64,000 nucleotides of DNA from Maea johnstoni (taxonomy: Eukaryota; Annelida; Polychaeta; Spionida; Magelonidae). Below are positions 1 through 11,280 of this stretch, one piece after another. Where the stretch lies: contig OZ012691.1 in the NCBI GenBank assembly GCA_963942565.1, positions 14,759,508 through 14,823,507 of the forward strand. Direction: 5' to 3'. The stretch's first letter is position 1. Every line of letters starts with the position of its first letter. Below the pieces are notes generated by a model, which worked only from the letters and a program-made list of their open reading frames with translations, was not told the origin of the DNA and ran no database searches. The position numbers and the translations under genes were made by a program.

Positions 1-3000
1 AAAATGTAAAGGTTTCCTTACCTTTGCAAGTGGTACCGTCACAAACTGTATATTGATCATATTGTCACCGCTATGGACTATATATTGATTGTATTTTCAC
101 TGCAATAGGCCGTATATGGATCATGTTTTCAAGCGCTTGAACATATCACGCTATCAGTCCTAGGCGCGCAATCGCTCTTCAAGTTTCCATTCAAGCATGG
201 CATAACAAAGACAAAAGAGCATTTTCAAGCTCTTGAGCACGTTCAAGCTCTTAGCGTGCAAGCACCCAAGCCTGTTGTGGCCGTGTGGTGTGACTATATG
301 GAAGATTGTCAATACTCCTTCTAGCATATTTTTATGTAACCTGTTAACCGCACTTGCGCTCAAATAGAGGAATACAGTATGTTTATAATTTATATGCTGG
401 AACTATGAAAAGGCTTCGAGACATGTTTAAAAAAATTAAAGTTCTGAGAGAACAGTTTGTTAATGATGCATTTGTACAAAAATAGATGGAAATATTGTTA
501 AGATTTAGAAGTAGCAACAACAGAAACCAGCAGATAAACAATAACAATAATACTCTAATTCATCAACAAGATAAAGATACAGACTCATGTGACAAACAGT
601 TGTCACTTAATTGTGGCCACAGTTCTTGGTAGATGATCACTCCAGAACCTTGTTCACCATCCATCTGAATCAGGTCTAGGAAATTAAGTTCTATTTCAAG
701 TTGAATTTAGTCTTCCACCAACAGGTACTCACTGAGTGTCAACATTGCGTAAAGATGATTGTCAGGTAGTCCAAAGCCCCCAGAAATGTGCAAGTGCCCC
801 TTTATGTCTTACTGTCTCCCTGACTGCCCAAATGAGGAAAATCCCTCCTTTATATAGTGTGGAAGAACATTCTAGAAGCATCTCAGTCGTTCACTTGTTT
901 ACATGAATCATAGAAAACATTCTGGAATATTCCACAGACGCCAACAATTCAACAATTCACAGACGCGGAGGAGAACCGTCTAGAAATTACTACTCAACTA
1001 CAAATAACCAATAATCTAAACAACAACAGAACACCTTGGTAACTCATATGCAATAATATATAAAAACTTAATCGACGATTATATTAGGAAAGCAACATCA
1101 ACTTATCTACTGTCCTCACAATATTTGTAAATAAAGACGAATCAAAAATTAACCAGAAAGACAACCACTAAATTAAATTCATAATAATCAGGAAATCCTT
1201 TTCAAAATAAGAACTCACAAAAAATTTACCAGGCAAGTCACTTGCAATACAGCTCCCGGGCTTGACCAATTGCAATGCAAAAATTCATAACACTTACAAA
1301 AACTGTCATTCTCATACTTGCACCTTCAGCCTAGTCTAGACAATCCCATACAATTACAGAACAGTTGCAGTAAATAATTGATTTTGAAACAATGGCATAG
1401 ATGATCAATCACTTTCTGAAATATCTGCACTCATCACGCACAGAGGTCCAGGTTGGATCTGGAATTCAAAAATCAAAATTGTTAACCTAGTTTATGTAAC
1501 TGACATGATTTTGGTGTCAGAGTTTATTTTTTATCTGAAACATACCTGGGATATCCACTTGAAATTATGGTATCAGAAAAACCTTCTATAACACAGGTTG
1601 CAGTGGGCGTTAATCCCTTTTTTTATTAAACATGTTTTGCCCTAGAGCAAATTAAAGTGTCATGGTGGACACTTCTAGAGGCCTAGGGCAATCCCCACAC
1701 TCATGGTTCAAAACTTTGGGCTCCGCGCTTGCTTGCCATGCGTCCTCAAATTATTCAGTTCAGGTAAAAAACAAACAATTTCTAATTCCTGGCCCATGTT
1801 TGAGGTGGGACAATTTTGAACTGACTTTCGCTAATTTTGTAAAGATTAGATCACTCCTGAAAAATCACTCTGCTAAGCTACATGTTGAGCCAAAATAAAA
1901 ACTACATGCGTTGAAAAATACAATCAATACAGAGATCAGAGAGTTGAAAATTTCTACTATTTCCACAAACCTTTACTACTTTATGCCAGAGACGTCTTAA
2001 TGTTCATACACACTTTTTTCCTTTTTGTGACAAACAATATAATTCGCAAACGGATGTGCCACCTGACAATGGAAGCCTATGCAAGGTTTGATAAAATTGT
2101 AACTTTGGGGTTAACCTCGTGAAATAATTGTTTTTGTAATATTCATAATAATAAGAAAAACTAATAATGAAAACTTGCACCAAATAATTACAGAGCAGGA
2201 GAAATACAGTACATAGCCATGCTAAGATGTGGAATGGATAAACCATATGATAACATAGAAACGTTAGACTTAGTTCTTGCTAATAGTGGGTCAATATTAT
2301 CCTGACCACTTTTCATTTAAACTGCATCATCATTTCTGTCAAGAAGACAACATTTAGTTTTAACTGTGTTGAGGGATGCTGATAACTTAATGATAATCTG
2401 TGTTGGTTGCTTCAATGTACAATCATATATGATACACTTTCAGACTTTGATAACTTCCTATTGCACACATTGAGTGGTGATTAAATGAATTGAGGGGAAT
2501 GAATTGTATCCATTCTCGTTATTTTTGCAATGTATTTGATATGATATTGCTTGCTGCTCATTGAGTGGTCTAAATGTAAAGCAGTTGGGGATTGCCTTAT
2601 CAAGTACCTTGATTTATTACGGTAACTGTGATTGCTTTTGCTAATTGATAAGCTATCTTCAACATAAAAGGCTGTCCGTAAGTGGAGGAGTCATGCATTA
2701 TTTGACAAATGTCTTGTCATTGCTCATGGTTCAAGGTATGATTGGCATTTGAGGCATAGGAGAAATGTACTTATTACATCCAGAATAAAATAAATATTAT
2801 GTGCACAGATAACCCGGAAAGACTGAAAACAATGGGCTAAGTGACAGTCTTTATTTATGGAAAATGGTCACTCAAAAATTGTGCCGAGCTAGAGCAAAAG
2901 TGTCCAGAACATTTGGTACATCTTCTTCAGCTTCACTGTCTTAGGTACCCAGTATCCGCAAGTAAAAAATCTTAGAAGCATAATAAACTGGTGCGGGCAT

Positions 3001-3111
3001 CCTTAAGTTTTTCCCCATTCTCTGCCAACCTGAAATTGACCTAGTATACTGTATGGATTCAGTTTTACCTGACATTTGCACAAGTGCAGTAGGTGTTGAC
3101 AGTCGTGGATA
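1..3111 (+). other. 5' flank of amidase gene 1 (repeat unit 1)
   Basis: No coding sequence is supported here. From about base 101 the stretch is nearly identical to 38,100-41,061 upstream of gene 2, and from base 1 it is more distantly similar to 59,728-62,478 upstream of gene 3, so the array unit extends left of the window. A TATA-like motif (TATACTGT at 3045-3052) recurs at 40,979 and 62,392, 67-87 bases before each start codon. It is a candidate core promoter only. Any 5' UTR exon is unresolved. Confidence 0.6.
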
Positions 3112-3148
3112 ATGGCTTCGTCAGAGCAAGATACTATGAGAAAAGCTG
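3112..3148 (+). CDS. Gene 1 coding exon 1
   Basis: Encodes MASSEQDTMRKA plus the first base of a split Val codon, ending at donor GTATGT. The ATG, the reading frame and the donor are conserved at 41,062 and 62,479, which supports this start. No signal peptide or membrane segment is seen. Confidence 0.8.
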
Positions 3149-4998
3149 GTATGTACGATCACTATCACATTCCTATGATTATTACGGTACATATTTGTGA
3201 AGAAATGGCTGTCTATTTCGTTATCTGTAAAAACAACGTATTTAATGCTTTAGGAATTAATAAGATTAATTTTATCATAAATTGAAACTAGTACATTCAA
3301 CATCATACTATACTATTTCATTGAAGCGCTCATGCCATTTCATAACTCAAGTGCAGACAATCTCTAAATCCTACGAAGGTGGGAGTCTGTAGATGTCTCT
3401 TATAGTCTAAAACATATATGTTCTAAAATGTGATTACGAAATATTTAAGACATGATACGAAGGCGCTTTATGATTCACAATTATACATCTGACCGTAATT
3501 TAACACCCTAACATTTAAATATTAAGATACCTGTACAGTGATAATCTACGAACAGTCTTTTATTATGCAGCATGCGAGTGCCTGGACATTTTGTAATTAG
3601 CATTTATTACGTTAAAACGCCCAAACAATTTCTTAAATCACCTTTGACATAATTGAAATCTGTTTAGCAGGCTCACTTTATAGCATATGTGTCAAGGTAC
3701 TTTGTAGCTTATTACATCTACTGTTAGTACATATTCCTCGTCGCACAAGATTTTAAACACAAGTGATAATATTTGACTTGACAAATATTGATCTTGTTGA
3801 ACTTTTAACAATTCCTCTTCATATATATTTCAAATGTTACTGTATTTGATCACTTGAGATCAAGCTGTCAATTGTCAGGCCTTTTGTGCTTGTGCTGTGT
3901 AATTGGGTTAATATCAACAGAGCCTACCCTATCAAGCATGTCGCTGACTGCTCTCCGCCTACCATGAATGTTTGTGTTCGACTCTTGCCTAATTTTAGTC
4001 AAGATTTTTACTAGTGGCATGGGGATTGACAGTGGTTTGTCCTGGTTAAACCAGCGTGCTACACCATCAACAACTGGCTGATCACAATTCAGCCTGAATA
4101 TGGCAAAACATGAGGATAAACCAAATGCCGAATGCTTAGTGCCATATAATCTCAGCATTCAATCATCTTCCATAGCAGAAATCTAACCATCCAAATTACC
4201 CTCACCATAGAAAATATGTAAACCATTGCAAACCTCGGAAAATATTAATGGCTACGCCTCTCCACGGTGTGCGCCTGTTTTTCCAACCCATGCATATTCG
4301 CAGTAGCGAAAAACGATTCACTACATGTATGTTTATGAAATCCTTTTTGGCAAAAGTATCTCTAGGAATTATTTAGGGAAGTTGACTAAATTCTTAAACT
4401 TTCTCATTCACATGTTAACTTTTGTATGTATTAAGTTATTTTCTGAACAATTAAAAAATAGGTTCCAATTTCAATGGAAACTGGATTAAAATGGGCTCAG
4501 AGGAGTTACGCATTCCACAACTTATAGATGGTGCTCGCAGCTCTGAGAAATTAACTACCACAGGTCGTTTGAGGTAGTCTGTGGGGTTCATTATTTTGAC
4601 TCAGTTTTAACCGCTAACCTGCTGTTATTTGACAATTAAGCCTGCAAACGGAGCTCCTACCCACCCACGACTATGGACTGGAGACTTTCACATCTTACTG
4701 TCCTATCTTGTTTCCACTATCCCTGGGGATAGTAAAATTTCTTGAGTAATGTGGCTAGCCACTTTTATTAAACATGTCGCACAGGAATGCGCCTCTTCCC
4801 AAATCTTTTTACGAAAATATGTCTATTTCTTCGATATTCTATTTAAAGTTGTTGGTCCATGTGTGTGCTCCATATATAAACAAGTGTGCGTGTGGTTGTG
4901 GATTTTCGTTGATTTTATGCCCTGTCTGGCTCTTTCTGGTGTGTGTGACTCAGCGGTTTGGTCGAGCACTAGTAATCCCCGTGGGATTATTTCACAAT

Positions 4999-7900
4999 AA
5001 TAATAATAATAATTGGAATTTATATAGCGCCTTTTCCATTCATAAAATGTTCAAAAGCGCTGCACATTGTCATAGTTTGAGTCATAGTCCACAACGCCTC
5101 AATGGGCGAGCCTGAAAAGGTGTGTTTTGAGACACTTCTTGAAGGCCTGACACGATGTAGAGTCCTTCAGGTGTTGTGGAAGCGCATTCCATAATCTCGG
5201 TGCACTAATGGAGAAAGCGCGATCTCCAAATTTGAGTCTAGTCCGAGGCTCATCCAGAAGGCCCTTTGCTTCTGATCGTAGATGGCGTCTGGGTTTATAA
5301 GGCGCGAGCAGCTCCTTGATGTACTTAGTTGCAAGTCCGTTTAGCGCCTTGTATACCAGCAGTAGGACCTTAAATTGGATGCGGAATTTGATTGGTAGCC
5401 AGTGAAGCTTGATGAGAACAGGTGTGATATGTTCATACTTCCTGGTTCTCGATACTATCCTTGCTGCACTGTTTTGTAGTCGCTGCAGCTTTGCAATCAA
5501 ATCCTGTTGTATTCCAATTAGGACAGCATTGCAGTAATCCAAGCGAGACATCACCAGTGACTGCATTACTGTTTTTGTGGCATCTTCTGTTAACACACGT
5601 CTCGCTTTTCCAATATTTCTCAGGTGAAAGCTAGATTTTTTGACAACACTTTTGACATGGGGTGCCATCATCAGTTGAGAGTCAAACATAGCTCCCAGAT
5701 TCCGCACAGGCTCAGATGCAACAGACACATCAGTCCCCGCTACAGAGAGTGACTTAATGTTCAGTTCAGCTAGGTGTTTCTTAGAGCCGAATAGAATTAT
5801 TTCAGTCTTGTCATTGTTGAGTTTCAGCTTGTTCTGAGACATCCAGACACTAATGTCACACAAACATTTCTCAAGATTTAGGATTTCACTTTTGACTATT
5901 GCGTTATCACTTGTCTTTTTGAATGATAAGCAGAGCTGGGTGTCATCAGCATAGCCATGATTGTTCAGACCGTAGGTTCGGATTAGCTGTGCCAGAGGTA
6001 TGATGTATATTAGGAACAATAGTGCACCCGACACAGATCCCTGTGGTACAGACCACAGGATTTCCTGATTTTCGGAGAAGTCATCATTGATTTTAATCCT
6101 CTGTTTCCTGCCTAGCAGGTACGATTTGAACCACTGTAGAGCAGATCCTTTAACTCCCAGAACTGACTCCATCCTAGATAGAAGGATGGAGTGATCGATT
6201 GTATCGAAAGCAGCGCTAAGATCGAGTAACACAAGGATCGCAGCCCCACCCTGATCGAGAGTGCGAAGGATGCCGTTCTGTACCCGCACAAGTGCAGTCT
6301 CAGTGCTATGACATGCTCTGTATGCCGACTGCATGGGTTCATGTAGCTGATTGATAGTCATGTAATTTGTAAGCCTTGCTGCTACTACCCTTTCCAATAC
6401 TTTTGACAAGAATGATAAGTTGCTTACAGGACGATAGTTCTTGAGCACCTCCGGGTCGAGATCATCTTTCTTCAGTAACGGAGTGACTAATGCCTGTTTC
6501 ATGGAGTCAGGCACGTTAGCACTCTGCAACGACAAATTCACTAAAATCGTAACCATTGGAATAAGCTCATCTACCGAGTCTTTCACCATCCAAGTGGGAG
6601 CCGGATCTAGAGAGCAGCTCTTAGTCGGTGATTTTGCTATGATTTTGCGAACTTCGCTTTCAGGGACGGCCGAGAAAACATTCAGTGAACATGTTAATTC
6701 CGGGGTAGGTAAATTTAACTGGTGTCCGGAGAGATCTGGCAGCTCGTTGCGTATCGTACATACTTTGTCAGTAAAGAACACAGCGAAGCGGTTTGCCAAT
6801 TCTTCTGTTGATGCATGCTCAGGGAGTTTCATCTCACTCCTTTGGTGTAATATGTCTTTGACAATGTTACTGAGGTTTTTTGAATCAGTGGAGGACTCAG
6901 CTATCAGATTGTTGTAGTAGTTCTTCTTAGCTTGTAATAACATGTTGTTAAATTTGGTCCTGGCAGTTTTAAACAGGTCATAGTGGATAGTGAGGTTGGT
7001 GTCTCTCCACTTCCTTTCCCATTTCCTCTTTTCACATTTTGCACCATACAAATCATCTGAGAACCATGGTTGTTTTGGCCGAATTGTTACCATTTTCACT
7101 CTTGCTGGTGCATGCTTGTCAAGTACTGTTGTTAGTGCAGTATTGTAGTGATTAGTCAAATCATCCACAGAGCAGCCTTCAGCATTACCAGGTTGTAGAG
7201 CGTCCTTCAAGTCCTCTCTAAAATTGGGCATGTTGACACTGCGGCGTTTACGCACTGACTTCGGCACCTGGATCGGACGTGGTTTAGGGTGAGACACATC
7301 ACACAGAATGAGGTTGTGGTCAGAGAGCTGGTCTCCAACCTTCCACTGACTTATAAGATTCTCATTGTCCCTGGTTATGACCACATCAAGGGTGTGTCCC
7401 GATTTATGGGTTCTGGCTGTGATATGCTGCTTGTAATTCAGGGTATCAATTAAGTCATTCAGTTTGAGTGCTTCAGTGTCATTCCTGTCCTCAAGGTGGA
7501 AATTGAGGTCTCCCAGAAGCAGGAATTGGCCAGTGGAAGAGATCCGGTCATGCATGAATGGTGAGAATTCATCGAAGAACATCTTATTTGTCAATTTATT
7601 CTTTTGCGATGGAGGTGGTCTGTAGACCACACTGACATTAAGTTGCTTGGAGCCTGTATTAACAGTAACCTCGCAATGCTCAAAACTGCTGAATTCACAT
7701 GAGGTTTTCGACAACACTGATAGATTTTTCTTATACAATATTGCCACTCCTCCATATCCGCCATTTCCTTTACGTGGCACACTGAATAAATCATAGCCAC
7801 CTATCTTCAGGCCTTTAATAAATAGCTCATCCTTTGCTGCTGAAGTAAGCCAAGTTTCAGTCATAGCCAGTATGTCAATATCATGTTCAATAATTGAATT

Positions 7901-8573
7901 CCTGATGATTTCAATTTTGTTTCTTGCTGACTGTGTATTCAAGAGGCAGATACACAGCTCTTTAGATCTCCTATCCTTTCTACTCACAATTAAGGAAGAG
8001 GTTTGTCCTGGTTTCAATCTTTATCAAGTTGTCCCAGTTCACCCCCCTGCCCTGTACAGCCTGATGGGTTGGCCTGGGTGTTGTTGTGACAGTCAGGATA
8101 CTCCGCACTTTTGATTTTCTCTGTGTGTCTTGGGGATTGAGCAGATGTTATTTTGCCTCAGTTTTTCAAGCACTCCTAATGGCACCCGTGGTTTCGCTTG
8201 GATGACAGCCTGCTTGATGGTGAGCAGTAGATCCCTGGGGTATGCCCTGATACCAGTCATGCTGACCAGCTGGGGGATAGACACTGGCTTGAAAAATAGG
8301 TCAGGAGCCTTTTTATGGGCCCTAATGACCTAACGGTTCGACTGCATCTCTGCCTTATCCAGTAAATTCAGGCAAGATGCATACAAAAATCCTTGTATTT
8401 TAGGCTTCACAGGCGATATTTTATCTCCAAAAGTTATTCTGGTGAGTCCTGGTGGTCTTATGTCGAGACTGGGTAACTCCTGGCAGGTGAGAGATCCGTG
8501 ATGATGCACAGTTGGTGAAAAAGCCAGGAGCCTATTTACAGGCAGCCCTGGGGGCGCACTGTAGGCTTGGCTT
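4999..8573 (-). mobile_element. L2/CR1-like non-LTR retrotransposon (LINE), 3.58 kb
   Basis: The insertion is defined by comparison with the empty site in gene 2 intron 1 (near 42,861). The element is flanked by ACAAT at 4994-4998 and 8574-8578, a likely 5-bp target duplication. On the minus strand the 3' end is a short (ATT)n tail at 4999-5013, as in L2/CR1-group elements. It carries one long endonuclease-reverse transcriptase frame. The 5' part (8018-8573) holds two short stretches in a common frame, separated by one TAG, that look like the leader or ORF1 region and lie in a different frame from the main ORF. Absence from gene 2 shows it arrived after the two units last shared this intron, and the intact frame suggests a young insertion. 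Confidence 0.92.
5099..8017 (-). CDS. LINE ORF2: apurinic-like endonuclease plus reverse transcriptase
   Basis: An open frame of 972 codons. It begins at a TTG directly after an in-frame stop rather than at ATG, so the true N-terminus may lie elsewhere. Endonuclease motifs: LNTQSARN near residue 26, TETWL at 53, GDLNFH at 169 and SDHNLI at 232. Reverse-transcriptase motifs: NYRPVSNL near 528, AFDTIDH at 603, VPQGS at 657 and the catalytic YADD at 689-692. The segment VSGALLF after VPQGS departs from the usual VLGPLLF, a possible impairing change. The C-terminal LHWLPI...YKALNG block and the LWNALP tail are typical of L2/CR1-group LINEs. The product would nick target DNA and copy the element RNA by target-primed reverse transcription. 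Confidence 0.92.
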   Translation of the reverse strand: MKPGQTSSLIVSRKDRRSKELCICLLNTQSARNKIEIIRNSIIEHDIDILAMTETWLTSAAKDELFIKGLKIGGYDLFSVPRKGNGGYGGVAILYKKNLSVLSKTSCEFSSFEHCEVTVNTGSKQLNVSVVYRPPPSQKNKLTNKMFFDEFSPFMHDRISSTGQFLLLGDLNFHLEDRNDTEALKLNDLIDTLNYKQHITARTHKSGHTLDVVITRDNENLISQWKVGDQLSDHNLILCDVSHPKPRPIQVPKSVRKRRSVNMPNFREDLKDALQPGNAEGCSVDDLTNHYNTALTTVLDKHAPARVKMVTIRPKQPWFSDDLYGAKCEKRKWERKWRDTNLTIHYDLFKTARTKFNNMLLQAKKNYYNNLIAESSTDSKNLSNIVKDILHQRSEMKLPEHASTEELANRFAVFFTDKVCTIRNELPDLSGHQLNLPTPELTCSLNVFSAVPESEVRKIIAKSPTKSCSLDPAPTWMVKDSVDELIPMVTILVNLSLQSANVPDSMKQALVTPLLKKDDLDPEVLKNYRPVSNLSFLSKVLERVVAARLTNYMTINQLHEPMQSAYRACHSTETALVRVQNGILRTLDQGGAAILVLLDLSAAFDTIDHSILLSRMESVLGVKGSALQWFKSYLLGRKQRIKINDDFSENQEILWSVPQGSVSGALLFLIYIIPLAQLIRTYGLNNHGYADDTQLCLSFKKTSDNAIVKSEILNLEKCLCDISVWMSQNKLKLNNDKTEIILFGSKKHLAELNIKSLSVAGTDVSVASEPVRNLGAMFDSQLMMAPHVKSVVKKSSFHLRNIGKARRVLTEDATKTVMQSLVMSRLDYCNAVLIGIQQDLIAKLQRLQNSAARIVSRTRKYEHITPVLIKLHWLPIKFRIQFKVLLLVYKALNGLATKYIKELLAPYKPRRHLRSEAKGLLDEPRTRLKFGDRAFSISAPRLWNALPQHLKDSTSCQAFKKCLKTHLFRLAH

Positions 8574-9737
8574 ACAATCCTGGCTATGTACATATATATG
8601 GTTATGGTGATGTTCTGTTCTTTTTAGATGCAATTATAACAGAAACTAGTTAGGCACGCTGGGTAAAGGCATAACTTGTGTGTCACTTTAAAATCAGTCA
8701 GGTATCATTAGACAAAGGCATAAAAAGTGGCTCACTTGAACCATAATCAAATTTAGGATGACCATGTAGTTTGGTACTATTGTTTGATGAAATAGTTTGA
8801 TGATGAAATTTTAACCTACATCTACTTTATCAATTTGTTTTGCCTTTTGGAACGAAAATCAGTGGGTGAAAGCTAACCTTTTTTTAAGAAAAATTTGTGG
8901 TATGAGTCATGAGTTTTACTTCAATTATTTTGTATACAGAGTCATTTCTATGCTTTTAACTTTTATCTGTTTTGGTATTTCATATTTTTGGATTCAAAAC
9001 TTTAATCAATGCTATAATTCTCATGATCTTTGTAAAGTTTTCAGCTTAATGTTAATTGGATTAAATCATTAAGTGTTATCAACAAGAAGACAACCACAGA
9101 TAGGCAATAGTTGAAGACTTTAAAATTGACCAGTTCTCCGCGGGGATAAATATGGTCCAAAGAATTACCAAAGAACTTCACCTGAAACGAGTCATTAAGG
9201 AACAAGCAACAAAAGCAAAACTTCGATAATCCGTATGTTCACAGATATTCAAGACATATCCGGAGTAATTAAAACTTATTATTCATACCACAACCACTTT
9301 TCTTTATAAATTACCAATAGAACTGGCAAATCAAAAAATATCATATTTACAAAAGAACACGAACAAATCAGAAAATAATGATTACACACAAAAAACGAAA
9401 GACTAGAAAAACTAAAAGTTTGCCACCACACACATGGCTTGATGCCTTTGATGTGTCTCTTGTTATTTGGTGCTATAAAATACTTGTTAGTGTTAATCTG
9501 CAGGTTTCTGTTATTCTTGTTACTACTTTCTCGTAATAATATATGAAACCGGAAAACTAATCGTTCAAACAAGAAATTGTGAATGGGATTTTAAGGATAA
9601 GTTCTCCGATAGAGGGGATTACCCTTCTTCTCAAAATAGCATAGGCAAATCCTATATTTTCATTGACATTTTGAGTACGCTATAACCAATGCCCCTGACC
9701 TATGTGTAGTTTTGGATTTATATTTTGCGTATTCCAG

Positions 9738-9842
9738 TGTACCAGAGACCGGTTATCCGACAACCGACACTGAAAGAGATCGCGGCAGAAGCGGAAGAAC
9801 TCGGAATATCTGCCAGTGAGAAGGAATTAGAGCAATATCAAG
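9738..9842 (+). CDS. Gene 1 coding exon 2
   Basis: Encodes VYQRPVIRQPTLKEIAAEA and on to LEQYQ, a helical N-terminal segment ahead of the AS fold. Acceptor TTCCAG, donor GTGAAG, and the exon both starts and ends in phase 1. It differs from gene 2 at one residue (EE against KE). Confidence 0.88.
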
Positions 9843-10489
9843 GTGAAGCAGGATATCAGTTAATAATTGTCATCGGATAACTGTTACTTTTGACAATAAC
9901 TTAGAGATTCGGAATAATTTTACGAAAAAATTTAAAGGTGATTTGTTGATCTCACTTACAGATGAAAATTTCTCCTTCAAATATTTTACCAATCATTGTA
10001 GGTAAATGTTTACCTGACATATTTTACTAAAATAGTCTAGCCTGCTGTGAGTATTAATGGGTATATGTACGTTTATGAGCCGCATGGAACTAGACTGATT
10101 GGGTTTTTGTTTGAACTGTTCTTATTTTTGGGTATCAACGATAAATTCGTTTTTTCACTACAATTTTTTTTATGGCAAGCCGGATTCTATTTTTGTGCAT
10201 TTTCCGATTCAGTCAATCACTTGATTAATAGTTATTTGTTTATTCACTTAACTGAACTACGTGACTTTTTATTTATTCGTTCATTTGTTGATTATTTCAT
10301 CCATTTACTTTCGAACTATAAAATATGAAGTAATCAAAACGAATCATTCGAAAGTCCTCCCTAAAAACGGTTTTATATGAGGCAGCGCGTTCCTATCTCC
10401 TTTTTTCTGGAATAGCTTTCAGCGAATGATTCAAAACCTTGGCTGGCTCTAACGTTCAGTTTTCAATAGATGACCTAATATCTAAGTAA

Positions 10490-10860
10490 TAATCTCACTG
10501 GTTCACTGTGCATGCTGAAATGGGTAGATGTCCTATGCGTTCCTCGCGTCTGGCGACGCCTTTTCACATGACAATGGATGACCTGCGAAGATCACTGTGA
10601 CACTGCGCAAGTGGATCTGTGTGTTCTTAAGGTCGCATGACACTTTCAGGTGGCAAAAGATGACCTGCCAAGTTCACTGTGGCACTGCGCATGCGGGAAT
10701 AGGTAGGTTAACTGTGTGTTCTTTACGTATGGTAACATCTTTTCACATGACAATGGATGACCCACTGAGTTCACTGTGACACTGCGCATGCGGGAATTGG
10801 TAGATAAACTATGCGTTCTTAAGGCGGCCTGACACTTTCAGATGGTAATAGATAACCCAC
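10490..10860 (+). repeat. Degenerate tandem repeat, roughly 100-bp units
   Basis: Repeated blocks combine CACTGTGACACTGCGCATG, a GTAGGTTAACTATGCG-like string and TGACACTTTCAGATGGCAA, about three to four times. Gene 2 intron 2 has the same array at about 46,430-46,690 with a different copy arrangement, so copy number changed since the units separated. Confidence 0.65.
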
Positions 10861-10904
10861 AATACCAATATTACCAAGTACCAATATAACTGTTCTACTG
10901 CGCA

Positions 10905-11090
10905 TGCAGAAATATGAAATTAGGTATCAGATTTTTCGGAAAAGTGGCATGAATAAAGAACGCATGCGGAAATATGAAATTAAATTTCAGATTTTCTGGA
11001 AAAGTGGCATGAATAAAGAACGCATGCGGAAATATGAAATTAGATTTCAGATTTTTCCGGAAAAGTGGCTTGCATAAAGAACAGAGCGTA
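10905..11090 (+). repeat. Three tandem copies of a ~60-bp unit
   Basis: Each unit runs from GCATGCGGAAATATGAAATT through a TTTCAGATTTTTC block to AAGTGGCATGAATAAAGAAC. The same triplet occurs in gene 2 intron 2 at about 46,738-46,925. The array lies just upstream of the exon 3 acceptor. Confidence 0.8.
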
Positions 11091-11153
11091 GTTATATTGA
11101 GAACAGCATATCTATCTTTATGCCAGGGACTAACTGATACTCTTCTCTTTTAG

Positions 11154-11280
11154 CTCTGGCACGTGAATGTGCAGATGTCTACCAGACATGGGCAAATATC
11201 CCCGAGCCTATACCCCCAGTAAGATACCCTCGTACCCCTGGCTACAGACCAGCACCCGAAGACAACCCCAATAATGCCTG
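11154..11280 (+). CDS. Gene 1 coding exon 3
   Basis: Encodes ALARECADVYQTWANIPEP and on to DNPNNAW; the protein segment is identical to gene 2. Acceptor CTCTTTTAG, donor GTTTGT. It ends in phase 2, inside the Trp codon that exon 4 completes. This N-terminal region precedes the AS core. Confidence 0.88.

Larger units (their letters stand above)
3149..9737 (+). other. Gene 1 intron 1
   Basis: A 6.6-kb intron aligned almost base for base with gene 2 intron 1 (41,099-45,673), apart from the LINE insertion at 4999-8573 here and a separate LTR-like insertion in gene 2. The acceptor is TTGCGTATTCCAG. No host exon is seen inside. Confidence 0.75.
9843..11153 (+). other. Gene 1 intron 2
   Basis: Non-coding, nearly identical to gene 2 intron 2. 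The 3' half contains two arrays of degenerate tandem repeats, listed separately. Confidence 0.75.

Noticed and set aside
1662-1898. 78-codon open frame, repeated at 39,564-39,800
   Set aside because: It is kept only because units 1 and 2 are nearly identical. The homologous stretch of unit 3 (about 60,955-61,220) does not keep the frame.
4749-5115. Open frames of 83 and 113 codons near 4,749-5,115, and the copy at 42,616-42,973
   Set aside because: Intronic, no recognisable motif, overlapping each other, and one runs into the LINE tail. Conservation between units 1 and 2 is not evidence of coding here.
6441-6917. 158-codon open frame on the + strand
   Set aside because: Shadow of the LINE ORF on the opposite strand.
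8093-8593. A separate gene upstream of the LINE ORF
   Set aside because: The two short minus-strand frames lie within the LINE boundaries or spill just past them. They fit a degenerate LINE leader/ORF1 rather than a host gene.
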